Below, in pieces: positions 20,101-28,219 of a stretch of DNA of 64,000 nt. The notes below the pieces were generated by a model. That model saw only the letters and a list, made by a program, of their open reading frames with translations. It did no database searches and had not been told where the DNA came from. This stretch comes from Mucilaginibacter phenanthrenivorans (GTDB taxonomy: Bacteria > Bacteroidota > Bacteroidia > Sphingobacteriales > Sphingobacteriaceae): NCBI RefSeq assembly GCF_024721155.1, contig NZ_JAHVAP010000003.1, positions 558,001 through 622,000 of the forward strand, in the 5' to 3' direction. The position numbers were made by a program, and so were the translations under genes. The first letter of the stretch is position 1. Every line of letters begins with the position of its first letter.

Positions 20101-20504
20101 GGTCCGGGGCGTCCGGCCACTCCGGCTTCGGCTGTTATGTCCTTAAACTGCATTCTACCCTGGTTCAAATACAGCTTGTTATCGGTCATGTTTCCGGTAA
20201 AATATATATCCTGGAGTCCGTCGCCATTTACATCGCCAACGGCCACCCCGCCTCCGTTGTAAAAATATTCGTACATCAGCACATTGGTGTTTAGCCCCTC
20301 TGTTAAATCGTTGCTGAAGCTGATGTTTGTTTGCGCGGGCGATAAAAGTTTGAATAAGGTATCCGAAGCTCTTTCGTTCTTTAAAGAATTTGAACTGCAA
20401 CCGCAAAACCCCAAAACAACCAGTAACCCACTTATGCGATAAAACCAAACAAACGACAGGGCTTTTTTTGAACTCATATTATTAGCAAACATCAATGTTA
20501 ACAT
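17136..20504 (-). CDS. CRTAC1-type FG-GAP/VCBS repeat lipoprotein with ASPIC/UnbV domain
   Basis: The protein has 1122 residues from 20504. A start at 20477 (MSSKKALSFVWFY) is more likely because it leads straight into a signal peptide with Cys residues in GFCGCSSN. Many calcium-binding FG-GAP/VCBS beta-propeller repeats follow, each with a D-x-(N/D)-x-D-G loop (GDVNGDGLQDIYF, VDINGDGKLDIYV, FDYDRDGDLDLLLVN). An ASPIC/UnbV domain lies near residues 530-610 (GIGAKVIIYSG, RGYQSSVSPVLHFGLG), and a second propeller comes after it. The protein is extracytoplasmic and probably surface-exposed. Such proteins are common next to SusCD pairs in Bacteroidota; their biochemical role is unknown. A shared regulatory element upstream ties it to PUL1. 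Confidence 0.88.
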   Translation of the reverse strand: MLTLMFANNMSSKKALSFVWFYRISGLLVVLGFCGCSSNSLKNERASDTLFKLLSPAQTNISFSNDLTEGLNTNVLMYEYFYNGGGVAVGDVNGDGLQDIYFTGNMTDNKLYLNQGRMQFKDITAEAGVAGRPGPWKTGVTMVDINGDGKLDIYVCYSGKLRPEKRVNQLLINQGNDSQGVPQFKEMAADYGLDFASSSTQAYFFDYDRDGDLDLLLVNHNPKRISSLDDISVKDLMNKPDSETGIRMFRNDNGHFTDVTAKSGIINTSLSYGLSAGIADVNGDGWPDIYISNDYSVPDRLYSNNGDGTFSDKLPQQIGHTSLYSMGDDIADINNDGLPDIFTLDMLPEDNKRQKLLFGGDNYESFALNLRSGFYYQYMRNMLHVNNGNNTFSEIGQVSGISNTDWSWAPLFADYDNDGWKDLFVTNGFTRDYTNMDFLKFMGDNLRDRSVMRQDLLNIVSKMPSSEVESYFFRNNGNLTFTNTSAAWGIDQPSNSNGAAYADLNNDGNLDVVVNNINKPAFVYKNRGTTQNKNHYLEIDLKGADKNTQGIGAKVIIYSGSKKQYLEQMPTRGYQSSVSPVLHFGLGTDKGIDSLRVIWQRGKTQLLRNIQGDKKISLNEKDATGDYKKPEASASLFAEAKSPVAYSSVQNTTNDFKRQPLLVNPLSFSGPCVIKGDVNGDGLEDVFVGGENGKAGSLYIQQKNKNFILKPEAAFEADKKSTDAAAVFVDINGDGKPDLYVCSGGYGDYLPGDPLLQDRLYINDGKGSFTKLKDALPHMLSSKGCVKAADINGDGYPDLFVGGRVVPGRYPETPESYILINDGKGHFTDQTAKYNPALKNIGMVTDAAWVDMNGDKKPDLVVVGEWMPITVFENSNGRLVDATAKYFDKKYAGWWNCLQVSDINHDGHPDLVVGNLGLNSQCKASDQEPAEMYYKDFDDNGSVDPILCFYIQHKSYPSVTRDELLDQISMMRSRFPDYKSYADATINEIFTPQEMQGAKHLSANILSTVLFISDGHGKLHQAALPLQAQYSPVFTITTLDYDGDGNDDLLLCGNMNHARIHFGKYDANYGILLKGDGKGKFTYVDQQRSGFKLTGDVRSVLNINNTLLFGINGQGVSAYKKR

Positions 20505-20728
20505 GTGTAACTAACCTGCTAAAGCCTAATTTTCCAGCAATTGGCGTTTTGTTAACAAAAGCGACTTTTTGATGGCAAGCCATCGATAAAGCGAAGCATT
20601 AAAGGTTTACCCGGTCATTAAAAACGGATAACCCTTAGGTCACTTCCTGCGTTTGCATTTTAATACCCGGAACGGTTTTAACTGGTTAATTACGTAGCTA
20701 ATATGAAGAAAATAATAATAAATAAACG

Positions 20729-20790
20729 GGGGCAAACTCGGCAATCAAGCGGGGGAAATTAAGCGAATAAAGCTAAATCTATCTTAAAAC
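20729..20790 (-). promoter_or_regulatory. Element B, second copy of the shared PUL1 regulatory sequence
   Basis: This copy begins ggggcaaactcggcaatcaa, contains 8-mers aatcaagc at 20743 and aattaagc at 20757 (14 bp apart), and ends cttaaaac. It has the same orientation relative to its gene as element A has to susC. It lies about 250 bp upstream of the CRTAC1 start and 10 bp past the HTCS stop codon. Conservation across intergenic DNA between two genes of one locus suggests a common regulator. Confidence 0.6.
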
Positions 20791-20799
20791 ACTTTCTTG

Positions 20800-23700
20800 T
20801 TATACCCGGCTGACCTTATTCTTTTTCATAACATCGCGGTTCATTGTTTGGTCTTTATGGAAGGGGTCACGAAATTTCTTGATATAATCAGACGGATTTA
20901 ATCCAAACAGTTTGGCGAACTGTTCACGAAAATGCTTAGGATCGTGAAAGCCAACTTTATAGGCTGTTTCTGACACTGTACTATCAGTAGTTAAAAAGAT
21001 CTCGGCAGCCTTGCGTAAACGAATGAAGCGTATAAAACTGTTTATTGACTGCCCGGAAATAGATTTGATCTTCCGGTAAACATTGGAATGGCTCATCCCC
21101 ATCGCGTCGGCAAGGGTTTTTATACTAAAATCAGGATCATTCAGGTGATGCTCAACAATATCGAGGCATTTTTGTAAAAACTCCTTATACTCCTGCGAGA
21201 TTTTCAGATTATTGGGCTTTAGGGTGATCTCATTGAAAAAATATCGCTGAAGATTATTTCTTGTTTTTAGCAAACCCTTTACCCGGGCTATCAGCATTTC
21301 CTTTTCAAAAGGCTTGCTGATATAGTCATCGGCACCGCCCTCTATACCCTTTAATTTTATTTCGGGCGAGGTAATCGCGGTAAGCAGTATAACCGGAATG
21401 TGATTAAGTTCCGGATCTTCCTTTATAAGTGTACACAACTCTATACCGCTCATTCCGGGCATCATTACGTCGCTGATGATAATGTCTGGCATCAATTCCC
21501 TGACCATTTTCAACCCGGATTCCCCGTTATCGGCTTCGTATACGATATAGTCGGACATGAAAACCTGTTTAATATACTCACTGATTTCCTTATTATCCTC
21601 AATGATCAGCATTGCCTTCAAATCAGCAGTGAGTTCGGCTGATGCAGGTTTATCCTTGTCGGTCTTACAAGTGGCGTCGCCCGCTGTGTCTTCTTCAATC
21701 AGTTCATCAAAAAACACCGACCTTTTGGCCGTAACGTCCATTATAGTTGCTGATTCAAAATGATCTCTCCCCTTGAGTAGTTCCAGGCTAAAAACGGTTC
21801 CCTGTCCGGCTTCACTTTCATAGCTTATTTTTCCACTATGCTGCTCAACATAATTTTTCACAAGGAACAAACCGATCCCCAACCCACCTTTAGAAAGGGT
21901 GCTATGCTGATATTCCTGGTAGTACTTGTTATAAAGTTTATCGCCGGCCGTTTGCCCTATCCCGCACCCGGTATCCTTAACCTGTATATTCAGCTTGTTT
22001 TCTGATTGTTCTACGCGCATTATAACTTCGCCACCCGGTTCGGTAAACTTAATTGCGTTTGATAATAGATTAAATAGTACGATCTCTATCTTCTCCCGGT
22101 CGGCTATCATTTCGATGTTATCGTCGGTACAAAAATATTCAAAGCGCAGCATTTTTGATTTTGCCTGGTGGGTAAAGCACAAAAACACTTCCTTACTTAG
22201 CTCAGCAATATTAATCCTGGCCAGTTTTAGTTCATCTGCGGCAGCATCTGCCTTCCTGAATAACAACAACTGGTCAACAAGGCTTAACAACCTTTTAGCA
22301 TTACGGTTAATGGTATTGAGGTTCTGCTGGTCTATATCATTCCCACCCTTATATAGTATTTCCTTTAAGGGGTTAATGATCAGCGTTAAGGGCGTCCTGA
22401 ACTCGTGCGAAATATTGGTAAAGAAGGAGAGTTTCTTCTCGTGTAGCTCCTTTTCCTTTTCTGTTTCAATATGGGCCAGCTTAACTTCGTATTTAAGTTT
22501 AGCCTGCCTGTTGTTGTAATAAATATACCCGTAAACAGCCGCAGAAAATAACGAGAAGTAAACCAGGTATGCCCACCAGGTCATATACCACGGTGGCGTT
22601 ATGATTATGGTTAATGATTTTCCAACTTCATTCCATACGCCATCATTATTTGAGGCCTTTACCCGAAAAATATATTTGCCCGGGCTTAAGTTTGTATAAG
22701 TTGCCTTGCGCTGGCCGCCAACGTAGTTCCATTTCGCATCAAAGTTTTCCAGCTTGTAGGCGTAGCTGTTCTTTTCAGTATGCGTGTAATTAAGTGCAAC
22801 AAACTCTATTGAAAATACACTTTGGTTATATTTTAAAACTATTTCGCGGGCATTTTGGATAGGCTCTTTAAGCGGGCTGTTATTGCCCGGAACAATTGAT
22901 TTGTTAAATACCTGGAGATCGGAAAAATATACCTGCGGCGCAACCTTATTATAATTAACAGCCAACGGATCAAAAGAAACCAGGCCTTTATTGCCGCCTA
23001 ACAATATTTGATGATCATTCACCTTGTAGATAACGGAGTTGACAAATACCCCGTCGCCATCATCAAAGTTGATTACTTTTAGCGATTGCGGATTAAAACA
23101 CGATACCCCGGTTTCGGTTGCTATCCACAAATTACCCTCACTGTCTTCTACCATCTGTTTAAAAACATTACTGGCAAAACCATCCTTCTTTGAGAAAACC
23201 CGGAATGAGTCTGTGTGCTTATTGTACTTATTTAACCCATCCTGGGTACAGATCCAGATATTGTTATGCGAATCGAGAAATATATGATGTATTTCATTAT
23301 TGCTAATGCTGCCGTTCTTCTTATCGTTTGCCTGGTAATTATAAAACTGTTGCGATGCCTGGTCAAATCTATTTAAACCGCCACCCTCTGTACCTATCCA
23401 AACGCTATTTTTCTCATCCTTCAACAGGCAATATAAATGATTACTGCTTAGCGAGTAGGGCTTGTTCTTTTGATTATAGTAATGAGTGTAGGTGTTGGTT
23501 TTACTATGGAAAATCTTGAGCCCGGCATCGGTTGCAAGCCAGTATTCTCCTGGGCTCACTTCTAAAATATCCCTGAATACATCTTCATTAAAAAAGCTGC
23601 CCAGGCTTGAATGATGGGCATGATGTGTAAATGCCCCGGTTTTTTCATTATACTCATCAAATCCAAATTCCGTTAGCGCCCATAATTTTCCCGAAGAATC

Positions 23701-24939
23701 CAGGTACAATTTATTTGTCGCATTGCTCCCGATACTTTTGGGGTCTTCTGAATGAAAAAAGGTATTAGATGCCTTTGTATTTAGCTGAATGGTTGTTAAT
23801 CCGTTATTGGTTCCTACCCAAACTGCCTGGTCTTTAACAAGAATACTCTTTACTATCCGCTTTCCGTTAAAAAAAGGATAAAATGCAAATTTATACTGCT
23901 GCTTATCCAGCTTGGTCAAGCCCTCCATAGAACAGACCCAGATAATGCCATTATTATCCTGCATCAGCCCGGCTTGCTGAAAACTTGTCAAATCATTAAT
24001 TTTTTGCCAGGTATTAGTTAGGGAATTGAACCAATAAAAGCCCTCATTACCTCCTAAGACCATTAAATGATGGCCTAAATTTAAAATTCTAAAAACGCCC
24101 TGATCTTCGTTATCAGGGGATGGATAGGCCGTAAACTTAGCAGATTTGGTGTCGAACTTAAACAAGCCCTTCCAATACGTCCCCACCCAGATGCTTCCAT
24201 CGTCGTCCAAACAAATACTCCATACGTCGTTTGGATTCTTGTCGTTGGCGCTTTGGGCCTGTGGAAAATTCACAAACTTTTTAGTCCGCTTGTCAAACCG
24301 ATTTAAACCGCCGCTCCAGTTACCGAGCCAAAGGTTATTTTCGCGATCTTCAACAATTGCATTTACAGACTTCCCTTTTATTGCATTTTTATCGGAGGGA
24401 TTGGGTTGAAAAATTTCAAAGCTTTTAGTTTTTTCAATAAACCGGTCAAAGCCATCATCTGTGCCTATCCATATATTATTTTCGCTATCAGCAAGCAGCG
24501 ACCAAATCTTGTTATTACTCAGTGATGCAGGTACCTTGTCCTGGTGACTAAACCTTTTAAACTCTTCGGTAAGCGGATCAAGCAGGTTTAAGCCGTCAAG
24601 CGTGCCCACCCAAATTCTTCCGTTTTTATCCTCGGTAATGGTATTGATGTAGTTATTTGTTAGGCTGGTGCTGTCGCCCGGGATATTAATAAATGTTTTA
24701 AAATTATACCCATCAAACCTGCAAAGACCATTTTGAGTACCAACCCAAAGGAAGCCTTTTCTATCTTTTATGGCGCAGGTGGTGCTATTAGAAGGGAGGC
24801 CGTTATTTATATTGTAAGTTTTTATGGCGTAGCTGCTGAGCTCCGGCACATCGCTGTTTTTGGGCCTGCTAAATTGAGCATACCCGGTTTGCACCATTAA
24901 AAGTGTAAACAAAAACACGCCAACCTTGAAGACCCTCAT
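20800..24939 (-). CDS. Hybrid two-component system regulator (HTCS) for PUL1
   Basis: The 1379-residue protein has a signal peptide (ends TGYAQ) and a periplasmic sensor of about 14 Reg_prop beta-propeller blades forming two propellers (FLWVGTQNGLCRFDGYNF, GRIWVGTLDGLNLLDP, NIWIGTDDGFDRF). A Y_Y_Y domain follows (YAYKLENFDAKWNYVGG), then one membrane helix (WWAYLVYFSLFSAAVYGYIYY). Next come HisKA with NISHEFRTPLTLI (His845), HATPase (KDTGCGIG, GGLGIGLFLV), a receiver (Asp1157 in IISDVMMPGMSG) and a C-terminal AraC-type HTH (SNVYRKIKSISGQSINSFIR, SETAYKVGFHDPKHFREQFAK). HTCS proteins bind a specific oligosaccharide in the periplasm and switch on their neighbouring PUL. The first residue of the ligand is not deducible here. 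Confidence 0.95.
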   Translation of the reverse strand: MRVFKVGVFLFTLLMVQTGYAQFSRPKNSDVPELSSYAIKTYNINNGLPSNSTTCAIKDRKGFLWVGTQNGLCRFDGYNFKTFINIPGDSTSLTNNYINTITEDKNGRIWVGTLDGLNLLDPLTEEFKRFSHQDKVPASLSNNKIWSLLADSENNIWIGTDDGFDRFIEKTKSFEIFQPNPSDKNAIKGKSVNAIVEDRENNLWLGNWSGGLNRFDKRTKKFVNFPQAQSANDKNPNDVWSICLDDDGSIWVGTYWKGLFKFDTKSAKFTAYPSPDNEDQGVFRILNLGHHLMVLGGNEGFYWFNSLTNTWQKINDLTSFQQAGLMQDNNGIIWVCSMEGLTKLDKQQYKFAFYPFFNGKRIVKSILVKDQAVWVGTNNGLTTIQLNTKASNTFFHSEDPKSIGSNATNKLYLDSSGKLWALTEFGFDEYNEKTGAFTHHAHHSSLGSFFNEDVFRDILEVSPGEYWLATDAGLKIFHSKTNTYTHYYNQKNKPYSLSSNHLYCLLKDEKNSVWIGTEGGGLNRFDQASQQFYNYQANDKKNGSISNNEIHHIFLDSHNNIWICTQDGLNKYNKHTDSFRVFSKKDGFASNVFKQMVEDSEGNLWIATETGVSCFNPQSLKVINFDDGDGVFVNSVIYKVNDHQILLGGNKGLVSFDPLAVNYNKVAPQVYFSDLQVFNKSIVPGNNSPLKEPIQNAREIVLKYNQSVFSIEFVALNYTHTEKNSYAYKLENFDAKWNYVGGQRKATYTNLSPGKYIFRVKASNNDGVWNEVGKSLTIIITPPWYMTWWAYLVYFSLFSAAVYGYIYYNNRQAKLKYEVKLAHIETEKEKELHEKKLSFFTNISHEFRTPLTLIINPLKEILYKGGNDIDQQNLNTINRNAKRLLSLVDQLLLFRKADAAADELKLARINIAELSKEVFLCFTHQAKSKMLRFEYFCTDDNIEMIADREKIEIVLFNLLSNAIKFTEPGGEVIMRVEQSENKLNIQVKDTGCGIGQTAGDKLYNKYYQEYQHSTLSKGGLGIGLFLVKNYVEQHSGKISYESEAGQGTVFSLELLKGRDHFESATIMDVTAKRSVFFDELIEEDTAGDATCKTDKDKPASAELTADLKAMLIIEDNKEISEYIKQVFMSDYIVYEADNGESGLKMVRELMPDIIISDVMMPGMSGIELCTLIKEDPELNHIPVILLTAITSPEIKLKGIEGGADDYISKPFEKEMLIARVKGLLKTRNNLQRYFFNEITLKPNNLKISQEYKEFLQKCLDIVEHHLNDPDFSIKTLADAMGMSHSNVYRKIKSISGQSINSFIRFIRLRKAAEIFLTTDSTVSETAYKVGFHDPKHFREQFAKLFGLNPSDYIKKFRDPFHKDQTMNRDVMKKNKVSRV

Positions 24940-25211
24940 TTAATATTTATAATTGTTTATATAACACTTATTGCAGGTAGCAAAGTGCTGAACTCCGTGT
25001 AAATATATCCAAATCAAGTTAATTTGAAAATTTTAATGCCCGCAATGCTATGATTCGGGTCCTCTATTTTTCGCCATAAAACTTCATCCAACTGGCTGTA
25101 AAACATTGCTATAAAGGCAGCTAAGTAACGCTAAAACGATTTTAATGTATTCTCCCTAAGGAAAAAAAGCCGCATCACCTGGTAAAGCCGCCTTTTCTCC
25201 CTTAGTACCTA

Positions 25212-25808
25212 TCATCTTAAAAATCTTATTGCAGGCTTGTAAAAAACTGTTTTGCCTTTATAACTTCGGTATGTGTTAATGATGACGAATATTCCGTTTG
25301 CAATGTATAAAACAGGGATCATGAATATAAATATTTCCAGGTCACTGTAACCCAGGATCGAAAAGCTTACAACCTTTATCCCAAAAATCAAACCTGCTAC
25401 AGTAAGGCCATAGCACAAAAATATAAGCATACACCACGAGATCTGAAAATTCAGGAGTCTTTTACCCATCTCACTCAGGTTTTTTATTTTATCTTTTTTT
25501 AAAAACCATAATGCCAGTGGAACAATAATTCCGAGGATTGGAAAGGCGATAAAGCTTAACGCCGACAGGTTGAGCAATATTAAGACTCCCTTATCTTCCT
25601 GTTCAGCCCAGTCTATTAATTCATCAGGGGTAACGGTTAAAGCATTAGCGAGTCTCTTAAGTGTATCGCCCCTTGGTTCAGTTTCGCCGCCCTCAATTCG
25701 TTGAACTGTTCTTAAATTTATTTGCGCGGTTTCAGCTAACTCATCCTGGCTAAATCCTTTGCGGGTACGCAGTTCCTTAATTTTTTTTGCTAAATCAATG
25801 TTCTTCAT
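25212..25808 (-). CDS. XRE-family helix-turn-helix regulator with C-terminal membrane domain
   Basis: The 198-residue protein has a classic XRE/Cro HTH at residues 5-62 (ELRTRKGFSQDELAETAQ, NLRTVQRIEGGETEP, LKRLANALTVTPDELI). Three or four membrane helices follow (ILLNLSALSFIAFPILGIIV, CMLIFLCYGLTVAGLIFGI, IFIFMIPVLYIANGIFVII), as in DUF4870-type fusions. It is therefore a DNA-binding protein tethered to the inner membrane. The upstream gap contains a set of regularly spaced TTTACG repeats that could be its own operator. It is divergent from the two-repeat protein gene at 26038. Confidence 0.85.
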   Translation of the reverse strand: MKNIDLAKKIKELRTRKGFSQDELAETAQINLRTVQRIEGGETEPRGDTLKRLANALTVTPDELIDWAEQEDKGVLILLNLSALSFIAFPILGIIVPLALWFLKKDKIKNLSEMGKRLLNFQISWCMLIFLCYGLTVAGLIFGIKVVSFSILGYSDLEIFIFMIPVLYIANGIFVIINTYRSYKGKTVFYKPAIRFLR

Positions 25809-25858
25809 TTTACTGTTTGTTTGGTACCGGCAAATGTATTGTAAGATAGTATTTTTAC

Positions 25859-25911
25859 TTTACGACTTGTTTACGGCATTTTTACGGCACGTGTGTCCTG
25901 ACGTAAACAGG
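25859..25911. promoter_or_regulatory. Three 11-bp-spaced TTTACG repeats plus one inverted copy
   Basis: TTTACG occurs at 25859, 25870 and 25881, exactly 11 bp apart. An inverted copy (cgtaaa) lies at 25902-25907. The middle copy CTTGTTTACGGC and the complement of 25900-25911 (CCTGTTTACGTC) agree at 10 of 12 positions. The array lies about 50-100 bp upstream of the XRE gene, between divergent genes, where an autoregulatory operator would be expected. Confidence 0.55.
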
Positions 25912-26037
25912 GCGTTATTTAATCCTATAAGTCTTGTTATTTTGTTAACTTTAACATATTGTATACCCCTTGCTTTTTCAAACCCCATCCCCTATATTAA
26001 TCGAATTATTTAGGTGTTTATAAACACTGTTTAAATT

Positions 26038-26646
26038 ATGAACACTACAACCCGAACCGTTATCGCTTTATGCTTTACTTTGTTTTCTGTAATACTGGCA
26101 CTCAGCAAGTGTCACAACCGCCAGGTTAAACAATACCAGTTTGAACATACCTGGACGCCTGCTCTGGAGGCGCAAATGCGCGATGTGTTTTATTCGCAAG
26201 CAGCAAATATTGTTACTGACGATAGTTCCAAAGCCGCCTATGCGGATTGTGCAGTATCAAAAATCAAAGCGCTGTTTCCGAATGGCCTGGCGAGCATGAA
26301 CCTTACCGAAATGACTGATAGCGTAAAAATTGCGATAATGAAAATAGGCGCCGAATGTTCATCCGAACTTACAAAACGCATAAATGTGTGGCAGCCCGAA
26401 CTTGTGCAACAGCTAAAGCTACAACTATATTCGTATCCCGAAACCAAGCTTCTACCCGCCGCCGCCAAGCCCGAATACGTGGACTGTTTAGCATTCAGGA
26501 TAAAAGCGGAGTTTCCTAAGGGCCTCTCCGTCGTCGGTAAGGATTCTGTCAAAAAGTTTATTGAAAGGGCGCGAACAGGTTGCCTGTTATTGGTGGTAAA
26601 TAAATATAAAAAACGAAGGTTAAGGGATACAGTAAATAATAAATAG
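26038..26646 (+). CDS. Signal-anchored protein made of two tandem Cys-containing repeats
   Basis: The 202-residue protein has a hydrophobic N-terminal segment (ALCFTLFSVILALSKC), possibly a signal peptide or non-standard lipobox. The rest is two repeats. Repeat 1 spans about residues 39-111 (W-TPALEAQ, AYADC71, KIKALFPNGL, Cys107). Repeat 2 spans about 118-184 (WQPELVQQ, EYVDC150, RIKAEFPKGL, Cys182). Each has two Cys 32-36 residues apart, which could form a disulfide outside the cytoplasm. I do not recognise the family. The gene is divergent from the XRE regulator and may be under its control. Confidence 0.65.
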   Translation: MNTTTRTVIALCFTLFSVILALSKCHNRQVKQYQFEHTWTPALEAQMRDVFYSQAANIVTDDSSKAAYADCAVSKIKALFPNGLASMNLTEMTDSVKIAIMKIGAECSSELTKRINVWQPELVQQLKLQLYSYPETKLLPAAAKPEYVDCLAFRIKAEFPKGLSVVGKDSVKKFIERARTGCLLLVVNKYKKRRLRDTVNNK

Positions 26647-26660
26647 CTGGACATTTAAAT

Positions 26661-26849
26661 TCAGCCCAAATGAGATTTGCCACCTTTATAATATCTGGTT
26701 AACTCCTGCTGTTCCCCGCCGGGACCTGTAATAATAAAACATTTGCGGTTTTTCCGGAACGGAAGGAAAACGGGCTCATCCTCAATACTGATTTGATAGG
26801 CTGATATTGAATGTAACACCGCGCTAATTTTATTAAAGAAAAGAAACAT
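26661..26849 (-). CDS. Small protein (62 residues), translationally coupled to the LuxR-like regulator
   Basis: The start at 26849 uses the A of the upstream gene's TAA stop (TAATG overlap), a strong sign of coupled translation. It is preferred over the ATG at 26867 inside that gene. The product begins MFLFFNKISAVLHSISAYQ and continues with VFLPFRKNRKCFIITGPGGE. It has no signal peptide or membrane helix. The composition is protein-like, but I do not recognise the family. Confidence 0.5.
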   Translation of the reverse strand: MFLFFNKISAVLHSISAYQISIEDEPVFLPFRKNRKCFIITGPGGEQQELTRYYKGGKSHLG

Positions 26850-28219
26850 TAAATCTGTGCCATCCAAATATTGATATCCTGGTCAGATGGTATGTTTAGC
26901 TTTTTTCTGATCCTGTATTTTTTCCCCTCTGCTGCCCGCACGGATGATTTAGTATAGCGGGCTATTTCCTTGGTTTCGAAATTTAGCCTTAGTAATGCAC
27001 AAAATTCAATTTCACTCGCCACCAGGTTGGGGGCCATATTTAAAAGTTTTTTACTGAATTCAGGGTCGAATTCATTGAACTTGATTAAAAATGCCGGGTT
27101 ATTGTTAACCGCCAGTTCAACAATTTCTTTTAGCTCCTCCATTTTTGCAGGAGAATGTTTGTCTTCGTCCCGCGTTATCTTTTTCAATAGCTCGTCTATT
27201 TTTTGCTGCGCGGCGTGTACCGACAGTTCGCTTTCCTTCCGTAAAAGCATTTCGGCTTTATTTAACTGATTTATAAAAACGATGAGCGAGATGGCGAACG
27301 CCAGCAAAAGAAACAAAGCTGCCATGTAAAAACTGTTCAGTATGCTGGTGGTTTCCTGGTAATTTTTTAGCGCCATTTCTTTAAACCCCATTGCCATGTT
27401 ATAGTTAATGTCCTTAACCTGGCCAATAATACCCTCCATTTCGGTACTTATGTAGGTGTTCAGCCTGTTTAGCTGCCGTTGCATTGTCAGCAGTTTGATG
27501 TTTTGTTGTTGAAGCTTCTGCAATTTTGCTGCGTAAGCATCCTTATTCCCTGCTAGTATTTTTTGGGTTCGGGCGTCAATGGTGTTTGAGTTTTTATACC
27601 TGTTTATCTCCAGCGAGGATGTAGTGTTTTTATTAACGATCGCATCCTTTATTCTTTTCAGCAGACCACTTTTTTTTATTATCCGGCTGGTATCTACACT
27701 GCTATTTTCTGTATTCTTTTGAAGAGAGTTAACACCCGCATTAAATGTAAGCGCATCTTTATCGGTTTGATCATGCAGGTTAGTGTAAACGGCAAGCAGG
27801 GAATCAAAACTATGCCTTAGCGCATAAAGCTTATCCGACAATTCAATTTTCCTTTTATACCATGATTTCACCTGGTTATTCTGGGCCGGGGTTAGCCGGG
27901 AGGTATCGGTTCTATTTCTCAATAAAGTGTCAATCTCATTAAAGGCTTTTGACAATTTTATTTTGTAGTCCGAAATTTTACGTGGATTGGTAGTAAACAG
28001 CGCTTCCTGGAAATCATCCTCCGCCTGGTGAAGCAGCAACAGGGCTTGCTCCGGTTTCGACTGGCCATGTTCAACGTCTGTTGCTAAATTGGAAACCTCA
28101 CGCAGCGTTTTGGTAATGTTCTTTTGCACCACTAGCGCGGTCACCGAAAAAATAATAGTAAATACCAGGAAAACCAAAAGGATCTTTCTTCCCAGTCTTT
28201 TTGTATAAGTCACATTCAT
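26849..28219 (-). CDS. Membrane-bound LuxR-like regulator with extracytoplasmic helical sensor
   Basis: The 456-residue protein has membrane helix 1 at about residues 12-32 and a long helical external domain of some 260 residues with heptad-like spacing, like four-helix MCP/CHASE3 sensors. Helix 2 is at about 300-318 (FYMAALFLLLAFAISLIVFI), followed by a cytoplasmic coiled coil. The C-terminal helix-turn-helix (NLVASEIEFCALLRLNFETK, AEGKKYRIRKKLNIP) is the form seen in Bacteroidota membrane regulators. It can couple an envelope signal directly to transcription without phosphotransfer. It is divergent from the PAS kinase at 28523, with paired inverted sites between them. Confidence 0.75.
   Translation of the reverse strand: MNVTYTKRLGRKILLVFLVFTIIFSVTALVVQKNITKTLREVSNLATDVEHGQSKPEQALLLLHQAEDDFQEALFTTNPRKISDYKIKLSKAFNEIDTLLRNRTDTSRLTPAQNNQVKSWYKRKIELSDKLYALRHSFDSLLAVYTNLHDQTDKDALTFNAGVNSLQKNTENSSVDTSRIIKKSGLLKRIKDAIVNKNTTSSLEINRYKNSNTIDARTQKILAGNKDAYAAKLQKLQQQNIKLLTMQRQLNRLNTYISTEMEGIIGQVKDINYNMAMGFKEMALKNYQETTSILNSFYMAALFLLLAFAISLIVFINQLNKAEMLLRKESELSVHAAQQKIDELLKKITRDEDKHSPAKMEELKEIVELAVNNNPAFLIKFNEFDPEFSKKLLNMAPNLVASEIEFCALLRLNFETKEIARYTKSSVRAAEGKKYRIRKKLNIPSDQDINIWMAQI

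Noticed and set aside
21995..22519. 174-codon plus-strand frame inside the HTCS gene
   Set aside because: Ser/Leu-rich shadow of the kinase domain, whose motifs are intact on the minus strand.
26238..26654. 138-codon minus-strand frame antisense to the two-repeat protein
   Set aside because: The plus-strand protein has an internal duplication with conserved Cys, which is strong coding evidence; the antisense frame is a shadow.
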